In this document: positions 1 to 6,313 of the stretch, piece after piece
How positions within the stretch are numbered: the stretch's first letter is position 1
Layout: each line of letters opens with the position of its first letter
Source of the DNA: Rhodospirillales bacterium
GTDB lineage: Bacteria; Pseudomonadota; Alphaproteobacteria; Acetobacterales; Acetobacteraceae
Reading direction: 5' to 3'
Assembly: GCA_947460455.1 (NCBI GenBank)
Contig: CANHKG010000024.1
Coordinates: 1 to 33,510 of the forward strand
DNA: 33,510 bases
The notes under the pieces: model-generated
Told to the model about the DNA's origin: nothing
Database searches by the model: none
Seen by the model: the letters and a program-made list of their open reading frames with translations, nothing else
Translations under genes and position numbers: made by a program

Positions 1-52
1 AACGCTGAAGCGACAGACGCTCGGCAAGGTTCAACTCGTGATAGCCAGCCAT
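1..52 (-). CDS. N-terminal fragment of an unidentified protein, runs off the window edge
   Basis: An ATG at 52 on the minus strand is preceded by GGAGG with a 5-nt spacer and opens a frame that stays open to base 1 (17 residues, starting MAGYHELNLAERLSLQR). It lies 101 bases downstream of the amidase stop and past hairpin repeat A1, in the same direction. I do not recognise the protein from so few residues. The good ribosome-binding site is the main support. Confidence 0.45.
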   Translation of the reverse strand, partial: MAGYHELNLAERLSLQR

Positions 53-110
53 CCCATCCTCCGAGCAAACGCAAACATCAAAGGCGTTGCACCCGGAGTT
101 GGAAACCGCC

Positions 111-143
111 GTCTTTTTGCTTCTTTTTCTTCAGAAAAAGAAG
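111..143. repeat. AT-rich hairpin repeat, copy A1
   Basis: A perfect 10-bp stem (CTTCTTTTTC pairing with GAAAAAGAAG around a TTCA loop) at 120-143, preceded by GTCTTTTTG. The 33-base unit is identical to the reverse complements at 21725-21757 and 25859-25891. It lies 10 bases past the amidase stop codon. Relative to the upstream gene its orientation matches that of the other two copies, which suggests a 3'-end function such as termination or mRNA protection. Confidence 0.8.
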
Positions 144-153
144 GCGCTTTCCT

Positions 154-1647
154 TCAGTTGAAGCCCATGAAATGCGGCATGCCAGAGATCGGCGGTGCCG
201 CCTTCAGCCCGATGATGTCCGGCACCGGCCGCCGCGTGCGCGGGTCGTTCGCCAGCGCTTCCTCCAGCGCCGCCGCCACGCGGATCACGGTGGCATCGCC
301 GCCGCGCGGGCCCACGATCTGCAGGCCGAACGGCATGCCAGCCCGATCGCGCCCCACCGGCAGGCTCAGCGCCGGGTGGCCCACCACCGTTACGGCATAG
401 GCCAGCGACAGCCAGTGGAAGTAGGTGCGGGTGGGCTTGCCGTCGATCTCCTTCGGGAACAGCTCCGTCCAGGGCCGCGGGCTGATGGTGATGGCAGGGG
501 ACAGGATCACGTCGTAGTCGCGGAAGAATTCCTGCCAGCGCTGGTACAGCTGCGTCTGCAGCGCGCTGGCGCGGGAGACGTCGGCGATGGTGTATTTCAG
601 CGCCTCGGTCATGTTGGCCACGATGTTCGGGCCGAGCTTGTCGCGCGCCGTGTGCCACTTCTCGATATGCCCGGCGACGAAGTTGGTGCTGCGCAGCACC
701 TCGAAGGCGTCATCCGTGCCGGTGCAATCGGGCGTTGCGATGTCGGCGCTGCGGAAATGGTGGCGCAGGAGGGCGATCTTGTCGGCGAACACCTCGCGGA
801 TGTGCTGCTCGGTGGGCGCGAAGCCGAAATCGGGCGTGATCGCCACGCGCAGCCCGCCGAGGTCGATCGGCTGGATCGGGTAGAAATCGCCGGGCTCGCG
901 CACGCGCTTGTTGTGGATGGTGGTGGCCAGCGGGTCATGTGCCTGGTTGGTGGCCATCACCGACATCAGCAGCGCGAGGTCAGGCACATTGCGCGCCATC
1001 GGGCCCTGCACGCCCAGGCCGGACCAGCCGAGCTTCTTCTCCTCGTCCGGCACCGCGCCCGGGGTGGGGCGGAAGCCGACGATGCCGTTGAAGGCGGCGG
1101 GGTTGCGAAGCGAGCCACCCATGTCGCTGCCGGAGCACAGCGGGAACTGGCCCATGGCCAGCGCCACGCCTGATCCGCCCGAGGAGCCGGCCGCGTTCTT
1201 GGTCGGGTCGAACGGGTTGCCGGTGGCGCCATAGACGGCGTTGCGGGTGTTGGCGCCGGCGCCGAATTCCGGCGTGTTGGTCTTGCCGGCGATGATGCCG
1301 CCGGCGGCGCGGATATTGGCCACCAGCGAGTGGTCTTCCTCCGGCACATGGTCGCGGAACAGCGGCGAGCCCCAGGTGGTGCGGAGGCCCTTCGTCGCCG
1401 TCAGGTCCTTGATGCCCACCGGCAGGCCGTGCAGCGGGCCCAGCTCCTCACCGTTCACCACCATCTGCTCGGCGGCCTTCGCCGCGGCGCGGCTGGCGGC
1501 ATCGTCGCGCGCCACCACGGCATTCACCGCGTGGTCGGTCTCGTCGATGCGGGTGAGGCAGGATTCCAGCAGCTCCACCGGAGACAGCGCGCGGCGGCCG
1601 ATGAGGCGGCGTGCCTCGATGGCGGTGAGGTCGCAGGGTTCGGTCAT
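154..1647 (-). CDS. Amidase (amidase signature family)
   Basis: A 497-residue enzyme of the amidase signature family, which hydrolyses amide bonds through a Ser-cisSer-Lys triad. The triad is visible: Lys80 in GLPVGIKDL, cis-Ser155 in the AGSSGGSG glycine/serine stretch, and nucleophile Ser179 in GSDMGGSLRNP. Length is typical. There is no signal peptide, so it should be cytoplasmic. The ATG at 1647 has a GAGGA-type site about 8 nt upstream, and only 10 bases separate it from the GST stop, so the two are probably cotranscribed with the gamma-glutamyltransferase further upstream. The substrate cannot be read from sequence. The neighbours suggest an amide released during catabolism of glutathione conjugates or peptides, which is inference only. 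Confidence 0.93.
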   Translation of the reverse strand: MTEPCDLTAIEARRLIGRRALSPVELLESCLTRIDETDHAVNAVVARDDAASRAAAKAAEQMVVNGEELGPLHGLPVGIKDLTATKGLRTTWGSPLFRDHVPEEDHSLVANIRAAGGIIAGKTNTPEFGAGANTRNAVYGATGNPFDPTKNAAGSSGGSGVALAMGQFPLCSGSDMGGSLRNPAAFNGIVGFRPTPGAVPDEEKKLGWSGLGVQGPMARNVPDLALLMSVMATNQAHDPLATTIHNKRVREPGDFYPIQPIDLGGLRVAITPDFGFAPTEQHIREVFADKIALLRHHFRSADIATPDCTGTDDAFEVLRSTNFVAGHIEKWHTARDKLGPNIVANMTEALKYTIADVSRASALQTQLYQRWQEFFRDYDVILSPAITISPRPWTELFPKEIDGKPTRTYFHWLSLAYAVTVVGHPALSLPVGRDRAGMPFGLQIVGPRGGDATVIRVAAALEEALANDPRTRRPVPDIIGLKAAPPISGMPHFMGFN

Positions 1648-1657
1648 CGGTGGGTCC

Positions 1658-2272
1658 TCAGGCGGAAGCGGAAGGCCGCGCCTTCATGCGGGCGTGGTGG
1701 GCGACGATGTTGGCGTTCGCCTCGTTGATCGGTTGGCCGACCTTGGCGCCGAAATCGAGGAAGCAGAACAGCAGGATATCCGCCAGCGTCAGGCGGTTGC
1801 CGCAGATGAACTCCCGGCCTTCGATCAGGCCGTTCAGCCAGGTCAGCTTCTCCTGCGCGATCTGCTTCAGGTCGTCGGCGGCTTGCGGGATCACGTGGAT
1901 GCGCGGGGCGAACAGCTTCAGCCCCTCGGCGAAGCGGAACCCGTTGGCCAGCGGCTCGAGGATGTTGAGGTCCAGCCGGCGCACCCACATCCGCGTCTCG
2001 GCCCGCTCCTGCGCGGTGGCGCCGATCAGGGTGGTGCCAGCCGGGCCGACCTCATCCAGGTACTCGCAGATCGCGGTGATCTCGGCGAGCACGAAGCCAC
2101 CATCCAGCTCCAGCGCCGGCATCTGGCCGGAGGGGTTCTTGGCCATGTAGGCCGCCTGGCGGTTCTCGCCGCCGCGCAGGTCGATGGTGGTCTTGGGCAG
2201 GTCCACGCCACGCTCGGCGGCGAAGATGCGGACAACCTGCGGGTTCGGGCCGACCGAGTCATAGAAGAGCAT
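1658..2272 (-). CDS. Glutathione S-transferase family protein
   Basis: About 204 residues with the GST layout. The N-terminal thioredoxin-like half carries the glutathione-site segment NPSGQMPALELDGGFVLAEITAICEYL (cis-Pro, then the E-I/S turn). The C-terminal half is all-helical with NRLTLADILLF, the usual N-capping/ADI motif. The start is ambiguous: AGGGAGGA is followed at once by ATG at 2278, while a second ATG at 2272 sits 7 nt from the GGAGG core and is better spaced, so I use 2272. It lies between the gamma-glutamyltransferase (102 bases upstream, separated by three GC-rich hairpins) and the amidase (10 bases downstream). A role in conjugation or isomerisation of electrophiles with glutathione is inferred from the family. 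Confidence 0.92.
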   Translation of the reverse strand: MLFYDSVGPNPQVVRIFAAERGVDLPKTTIDLRGGENRQAAYMAKNPSGQMPALELDGGFVLAEITAICEYLDEVGPAGTTLIGATAQERAETRMWVRRLDLNILEPLANGFRFAEGLKLFAPRIHVIPQAADDLKQIAQEKLTWLNGLIEGREFICGNRLTLADILLFCFLDFGAKVGQPINEANANIVAHHARMKARPSASA

Positions 2273-2295
2273 TTTCATTCCTCCCTGAAGAAAGG

Positions 2296-2375
2296 CCAGG
2301 GCTCTGCCCTGGACCCGCTGGGGCCTTAGGCCCCAGACCCCTTAACTCATGCGGGTCCAGGGGCCTCAGGCCCCT
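2296..2375. repeat. Triple GC-rich palindrome cluster (GGGGCC type)
   Basis: Three perfect hairpins fill the gap between the gamma-glutamyltransferase stop and the GST start: CCAGGGC/GCCCTGG at 2296-2312, CTGGGGCC/GGCCCCAG at 2318-2336 and AGGGGCC/GGCCCCT at 2359-2375, each with a 3-base loop. A 12-bp inverted repeat (GCGGGTCCAGGG at 2351-2362 against 2307-2318) links the outer two, so alternative folds are possible. From memory, such palindromes are common in Acetobacteraceae intergenic DNA. The cluster may act as an intercistronic mRNA stabiliser or attenuator. Confidence 0.75.
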
Positions 2376-2379
2376 CGCC

Positions 2380-3969
2380 TTAGTACCCCAGCGCCAGCCC
2401 GTCCTTGCGCGGCTCGCTGCCGCCCATCAGCACGCCGCGCTTGCGATCGATGAAGATCGCCTGGCCACCGCCATGCGGCCCGCCGGCTTCCACCACCTGG
2501 TGGCCGAGGCGCGACAACTTGTCCACCATCGCCGGCGTGAAGCCGCGCTCGGCCTCCACCTTGCCGCCGTAGGGGAAGATGCGCGGCAGGTCGAGCGCCT
2601 CCTGGATGTCCAGACCGTATTCCAGGAAGTTGGTCAGGAACCAGGAATGGCCCATCGGCTGGTAGTGCCCGCCCATCACGCCATAGGGCATCACCGCCTC
2701 GCCATCCTTCGTGACCATGCCCGGGATGATGGTGTGCATCGGGCGCTTGTTCGGCGCGATGGTGTTGGGGTGGCCGCGGGTGAAGCGGAAGCCGAAGCCG
2801 CGGTTCTGCAGCATCACGCCGCTGTCCTTGGCCAGGATGCCGGAGCCGAAGCCCTGGAACAGCGAGTTGATGAAGGAGCAGGCGTTGCCGTCCTTGTCCA
2901 CCACGCAGAGATAGACGGTATCGGCATGCACCGGCACGCCGCTCTCGCCGGCCGCGGGCAGCACGGCCATCGCCTTGTCGTCGCGGATCAGCCCGGCCTG
3001 GGCGTTGAGGTACTGGCGGCTCAGCAGGTGGTCGAGATCAACCGGCGCGAAAGCGGGGTCGGCCAGGAAGGCATCGCGGTCGCGATAGGCCAGGCGCGCG
3101 GCCTCGATGTGGCGGTGCACGCGGGTGGTGCCCAGCGGGCCATCGGGCGCGATGCCGAGCTTCTCCAGCATGCCGAGGATCATCAGGTTGACCATGCCCT
3201 GGCCGTTCGGCGGGCACTGCCAAACCTCATAGTCCTTCCAGGCGATCTTGATCGGGTCCACGAACTCCGCCGCGGTGCGGCCGTTGAAGAAATCCTCCTC
3301 GGTCTGCAACCCGCCGCGGGCGCGCAGGGTGGCCACGATATCGGCGGCGACGGAGCCCTCGTAGAAGCCCTTGGAGCCTTCCTTGGCGATCTTCTTCAGC
3401 GTCGCGGCCAGCTGCGGCTGGTAGAACATGTCGCCCACGGCCGGCGGCGGCAGGAAGTAGTCGGCGCCGCCCTTGGTGAGCTTGTCCACCGCGCCAGGCC
3501 AGTCGCGGCCCACCTTCGGATGGATCGGGTGGCCCTTCTCGGCATAGGTGATGGCGTGCTGCAGCACGCTGTCCAGGCCCTTGGTGCCGAAGCGGGCCAG
3601 CAGCGTTTCCCACGCCGAGATGGCGCCCGGAATGGTCACGGCATGCGGCGAGGTGGCCTCGATGGCGGAGATGCCCTGGCTTTCATACCAGTCGATATTG
3701 GCCGCGGCCGGTGCGCGGCCGGAGCCGTTCAGCGCGTAGACCTTCTTCTCCCCGGCCGGGGCATACAGGCAGAAGCAATCACCGCCGATGCCGGTGCTGG
3801 CCGGCTCGATCACGCACAGCGTGGCCACCGCGGCCACCGCCGCGTCCAGCGCGTTGCCGCCGGCGCGCAGCACGTCCAGCGCGGCCAGCGTGGCGCCGGG
3901 CATGGAGGTGGCGGCCATGCCGTGAACGGAATAGACCGGGCTGCGGCCCGGGAAGTGAAAATCGCGCAT
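2380..3969 (-). CDS. Gamma-glutamyltransferase family protein
   Basis: A 529-residue member of the Ntn-hydrolase gamma-glutamyltransferase family, which cleaves the gamma-glutamyl bond of glutathione and related compounds after autocatalytic processing. Thr351 in HADTVYLCVVDKDGN is the expected cleavage site and nucleophile. Other family segments are RAGGNALDAAVA (35-46), IEPASTGIGGDCF (54-66) and NGSGRAP (81-87). The start used is the ATG at 3969, with AGGGG about 6 nt upstream. The frame is open further upstream, but that part overlaps the divergent csaA gene and looks non-coding. Unlike periplasmic Ggt enzymes, the N-terminus (MRDFHFPGRSP) has no signal peptide, so a cytoplasmic enzyme is likely. 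It is first of a GGT-GST-amidase run. Confidence 0.93.
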   Translation of the reverse strand: MRDFHFPGRSPVYSVHGMAATSMPGATLAALDVLRAGGNALDAAVAAVATLCVIEPASTGIGGDCFCLYAPAGEKKVYALNGSGRAPAAANIDWYESQGISAIEATSPHAVTIPGAISAWETLLARFGTKGLDSVLQHAITYAEKGHPIHPKVGRDWPGAVDKLTKGGADYFLPPPAVGDMFYQPQLAATLKKIAKEGSKGFYEGSVAADIVATLRARGGLQTEEDFFNGRTAAEFVDPIKIAWKDYEVWQCPPNGQGMVNLMILGMLEKLGIAPDGPLGTTRVHRHIEAARLAYRDRDAFLADPAFAPVDLDHLLSRQYLNAQAGLIRDDKAMAVLPAAGESGVPVHADTVYLCVVDKDGNACSFINSLFQGFGSGILAKDSGVMLQNRGFGFRFTRGHPNTIAPNKRPMHTIIPGMVTKDGEAVMPYGVMGGHYQPMGHSWFLTNFLEYGLDIQEALDLPRIFPYGGKVEAERGFTPAMVDKLSRLGHQVVEAGGPHGGGQAIFIDRKRGVLMGGSEPRKDGLALGY

Positions 3970-4078
3970 CGGGGCCCCTGTGGCGGCGGAATGAGGCGCG
4001 GACCGTCGCATTTGTGACACCCCTTGGCAACCGCACGGGGGGCTGGCAACAGGGCGGAACGGCAAGGGGCAGGGCAGC

Positions 4079-4411
4079 ATGGCGACGATCGAGGAGTTCG
4101 AGGCGCTGGATATCCGGGTAGGCACCATCGTGGCCGCCGAACCGTTCCCGGAAGCACGCAAGCCCGCCATCAAGCTGCGCATCGATTTCGGCGGGGAGAT
4201 TGGCGTGAAGCGCTCCTCCGCCCAGATCACCAAATACTACACGCCGGAGGAGATCATCGGCCGCCAGGTGCTGGCCGTGGTGAACTTCCCGCCGCGCCAG
4301 ATCGGCAAGTTCATGAGCGAGGTGCTCACCCTGGGCGTGCCGGACTCGGAGGGCGCGGTGGTGATGATCCGGCCGGACCTCGCCGTGCCGAACGGGGGGA
4401 AGCTGTTCTGA
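4079..4411 (+). CDS. csaA: CsaA-type tRNA-binding protein / chaperone
   Basis: A 110-residue single-domain protein matching CsaA along its whole length: a small OB-fold tRNA-binding domain (EMAP/Trbp111 type) that forms dimers and has been described as an export-related chaperone in Bacillus. Recognisable segments are [24 protein letters not shown] near the start, [25 protein letters not shown] in the middle, and [12 protein letters not shown] near the end. The ATG at 4079 follows a purine-rich AGGGGCAGGG tract. Its TGA stop overlaps the gpt ATG by one base, so the pair is translationally coupled. Confidence 0.93.
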   Translation: MATIEEFEALDIRVGTIVAAEPFPEARKPAIKLRIDFGGEIGVKRSSAQITKYYTPEEIIGRQVLAVVNFPPRQIGKFMSEVLTLGVPDSEGAVVMIRPDLAVPNGGKLF

Positions 4412-4890
4412 TGGCGCAGCACTACTTCACCGTCACCTGGGACCAGCTGCACCGCGATGCCCGCGCGCTGGCCTGGCGGTTGATGCCGAAGGGTCCGTTC
4501 AAGGGCGTGGTGGCCATCACCCGCGGCGGCCTGATCCCGGCGGCGATCGTGGCGCGCGAGCTGGAAATCCGGGTGATCGAAACCGTCTCCGTCGTCACCT
4601 ACGACGAGGAGCAGAAGGGCGCGCCGGTGGTGGCCAAGCTGCCCGTCGCCGCCGGGGATGGCGAAGGCTGGCTGCTGATCGACGACCTGGTGGATACCGG
4701 CACCACGGCCAAGGTGGTGCGTGCCCTGCTGCCCCTGGCCCACTTCGCCACCGTCTATGCCAAGGCCGCCGGCAAGCCGCTGGTGGATGATTTCGTGACG
4801 GAAGTGAGCCAGGACACCTGGATCCTGTTCCCCTGGGATACGGAGCCCCAGTTCTCCCCGCCCTTGGCACGGCGCGACACGAAAGGGTGA
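4411..4890 (+). CDS. gpt: Xanthine-guanine phosphoribosyltransferase
   Basis: 159 residues, closely resembling E. coli Gpt throughout ([62 protein letters not shown]). It transfers the phosphoribosyl group of PRPP to guanine, xanthine or hypoxanthine in purine salvage. The PRPP-binding motif [13 protein letters not shown] is at 88-100. The start ATG shares one base with the csaA stop. After the stop come a short GC hairpin and the AT-rich control region of the next gene. The link with csaA is operonic; no functional connection is obvious. Confidence 0.95.
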   Translation: MAQHYFTVTWDQLHRDARALAWRLMPKGPFKGVVAITRGGLIPAAIVARELEIRVIETVSVVTYDEEQKGAPVVAKLPVAAGDGEGWLLIDDLVDTGTTAKVVRALLPLAHFATVYAKAAGKPLVDDFVTEVSQDTWILFPWDTEPQFSPPLARRDTKG

Positions 4891-4959
4891 TCGGGCCTCC
4901 GGGCCCGGCGCGCGGCCAGCAAGCCTCGCCCGGCCCGGCGTGATCCGCCATTCTGTCGG

Positions 4960-4971
4960 AATGCATTACAC
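4960..4971 (+). promoter_or_regulatory. Possible activator-binding motif (AATGCATTACAC)
   Basis: This 12-mer recurs with one change (AATGCTTTACAC) at 6066-6077. Both copies lie upstream of sigma-54-type promoters on the same strand, 136 and 63 bases before the -24 element. That placement fits an upstream activator site for a sigma-54 enhancer-binding protein such as PrsR, but binding is inferred. Confidence 0.4.
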
Positions 4972-5106
4972 ATCGCTGTCTATCATTGTATGGCAATCAA
5001 GCGGTTGCGCGAAATAATGCGCTTTTGATGGTCGTTTTATTTTACATAAATTCCAACATACATAGGTAATCGTGCCTAGTTATTTGTTTTAATTCAACAT
5101 AATATC

Positions 5107-5121
5107 TGGCACATATTTTGC
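5107..5121 (+). promoter_or_regulatory. Sigma-54 (-24/-12) promoter of the PEP-CTERM gene
   Basis: TGGCAC, five bases, TTGC: the invariant GG and GC dinucleotides have the required spacing, and TGGCAC and TTGC both match consensus exactly. The predicted start of transcription is near 5133, which leaves a 69-base leader before the GTG at 5202. It rules out any translation start before 5133. PEP-CTERM/exosortase systems commonly encode PrsK/PrsR, whose regulator is of the sigma-54 activator type, so this control is biologically sensible. Confidence 0.75.
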
Positions 5122-5201
5122 GAAGCGCACGCCGGTTCAGCCGTGCCGTGCACGCATGCATGCGCATGAGGCCGCACCATTGTATTCCATTGGAGGCTTA
5201 C

Positions 5202-5990
5202 GTGCGAAATACAATTCTCAAGACAACAACAGCCCTTGCGGCATTGGTGGCCATCGGGCTCGCGGCACCGGGTGCTGCCAGGGCGGACACCATTCAGCTG
5301 GGCTTCATCCTCGATGAGTCCGGCAGCATCTCCTCGTCCTCGTGGACCCAGATCACCGGCGGGCTCGCCAACGCGATCAACACCCTGATCCCGATCGGTG
5401 GCCCGAACACCTATGAGATCTCGGTCGTCAAGTTCGACAACACGGCCGAAGTGGTGGTGAACCGCCAGGTGGTGTCCACGGCGGCCCAGCGTACCGCGGT
5501 GGCCAACGCGGTGTCCGCAGCAGCGCAGGGGGGCGGAGTCACCAACTACCAGGTCGCCTTCAACCTGATGCAGACAGTGCTGACCACCGGCGGCAACCTG
5601 CCCACGCTCTCCTTCGTGAACTTCGCGACGGACGGCGAGCCGAACCAGCCCAACAACGCCCAGGCGGCCGCGGTCACCGCGCGCAACGCGCTGATCGCGG
5701 CCGGCATCGACAACATCAGCATCGAGGGCATCGGCGTGAACGCCGCGGCCGCGAGCTTCCTGCAGAACTCGATCTGCTACCCGGGCCCCTGCGATATCAC
5801 GGCGCCATACAACTTCCCGGCGCAGGGCTTCTACATCGGCGTTGCCGATGCCCAGGGCTACGTCAACGCCATCGGCAACAAGATCCAGGTGGTGACCCAG
5901 CAGCAGGTGCCGGAGCCCGCCAGCATGGCGCTGCTCGGTGCCGGCCTGCTGGGCCTGGCGGCGCTGCGGCGCCGGGGTGCGAAGGCCTAG
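5202..5990 (+). CDS. PEP-CTERM sorting-signal protein with von Willebrand A (DUF1194-like) domain
   Basis: 262 residues from a GTG at 5202, set by GGAGG with a 5-nt spacer and by the sigma-54 promoter just upstream. Residues 1-28 form a Sec signal peptide ending APGAARA. Residues ~31-230 are a VWA fold with a complete metal-binding MIDAS: D38-x-S40-x-S42 in ILDESGSIS, Thr114 and Asp144 in ATDGE. The tail is a PEP-CTERM signal: VPEP at 236-239, a hydrophobic helix 240-255, then RRR. Such tails are removed by exosortase, which delivers the protein to the cell surface or matrix. No exosortase is in this window. Two cysteines (ICYPGPCDI) could form a disulfide. A role in surface or matrix adhesion is inferred. 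Confidence 0.9.
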   Translation: MRNTILKTTTALAALVAIGLAAPGAARADTIQLGFILDESGSISSSSWTQITGGLANAINTLIPIGGPNTYEISVVKFDNTAEVVVNRQVVSTAAQRTAVANAVSAAAQGGGVTNYQVAFNLMQTVLTTGGNLPTLSFVNFATDGEPNQPNNAQAAAVTARNALIAAGIDNISIEGIGVNAAAASFLQNSICYPGPCDITAPYNFPAQGFYIGVADAQGYVNAIGNKIQVVTQQQVPEPASMALLGAGLLGLAALRRRGAKA

Positions 5991-6009
5991 CTCCCGGGCG
6001 CGCGGGAGG

Positions 6010-6030
6010 GCCGCTGCTTGCGGCTTTCCT
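6010..6030 (+). terminator. Weak intrinsic terminator after the PEP-CTERM gene
   Basis: Two hairpins follow the stop codon: CTCCCG/CGGGAG at 5991-6008, then GCCGC-TGCTT-GCGGC at 6010-6024 followed by TTTCCT. The T-run is short, so termination may be partial. Confidence 0.45.
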
Positions 6031-6065
6031 GCGCCAATGCGGCGCGCCGATCCCCGGCATGCCGC

Positions 6066-6077
6066 AATGCTTTACAC
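6066..6077 (+). promoter_or_regulatory. Second copy of the AATGC(A/T)TTACAC motif
   Basis: AATGCTTTACAC, 11 of 12 bases identical to 4960-4971, lying 63 bases before the second sigma-54-type promoter. See that entry for the interpretation. Confidence 0.4.
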
Positions 6078-6139
6078 CCTTCGCATAGTCCAACAAATAC
6101 AGACACAGTAACGCATTGAATCAACGACTGTTAAGGTTT

Positions 6140-6155
6140 TGGCATGGTGTTTGCT
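6140..6155 (+). promoter_or_regulatory. Second sigma-54-type promoter, with no protein gene downstream
   Basis: TGGCATG, four bases, TTGCT: one mismatch (T for C at the sixth position) to the sigma-54 consensus, with correct GG-to-GC spacing. The predicted start is near 6166. The next annotated gene on this strand does not begin until past 10 kb, and a strong terminator lies at 6271-6303, so the promoter would make a short transcript. Confidence 0.6.
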
Positions 6156-6165
6156 TTGTTCTATG

Positions 6166-6303
6166 CCACACGCACCGGTCTCCTGGTCCGTCGCGATGAA
6201 GATGCCGTTTGCGGCCCTTCGTCCCCTGGTCCGGTTTGGGGTGCGTGAGACGATTTGAGGCGGGAGCGGGGGCCGTCGGCGCAAGCCGGCGGCCTCTTTT
6301 TTT
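6166..6303 (+). ncRNA. Candidate sigma-54-dependent small RNA (~138 nt)
   Basis: Bounded by a sigma-54-type promoter and a strong intrinsic terminator. Near its 5' end CACGCACC (6169-6176) can pair with GGTGCGTG (6240-6247), closing a domain that contains a 13-base direct repeat with one mismatch (6178-6190 and 6221-6233, sharing CCTGGTCCG). Alternatively it could be the mRNA of a tiny peptide: ATG at 6196 to TGA at 6258 gives 20 residues, but no ribosome-binding site is visible. It matches no RNA family I can recall. Confidence 0.45.
6271..6303 (+). terminator. Strong Rho-independent terminator
   Basis: GGCCGTCGGC (6271-6280), loop GCAA, GCCGGCGGCC (6285-6294), i.e. a 10-bp stem with one G-U pair and a tetraloop, then TC and seven T residues. 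It points along the plus strand, against the convergent hydrolase gene ending at 6314, and so belongs to the transcript from 6166 or read-through from the PEP-CTERM gene. Confidence 0.85.
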
Positions 6304-6313
6304 GCGCCGCGCC

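Larger units (their letters stand above)
4891..5201. other. AT-rich control region upstream of the PEP-CTERM gene
   Basis: A 311-base gap. The first ~65 bases are GC-rich with a small GGGCC/GGCCC hairpin just after gpt and may end that transcript. From about 4950 composition drops sharply to AT-rich. This part contains the AATGCATTACAC motif (4960-4971), a sigma-54 promoter (5107-5121), a ~69-base untranslated leader and the GGAGG site at 5192-5196. No protein-coding gene is seen in it. Confidence 0.7.
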
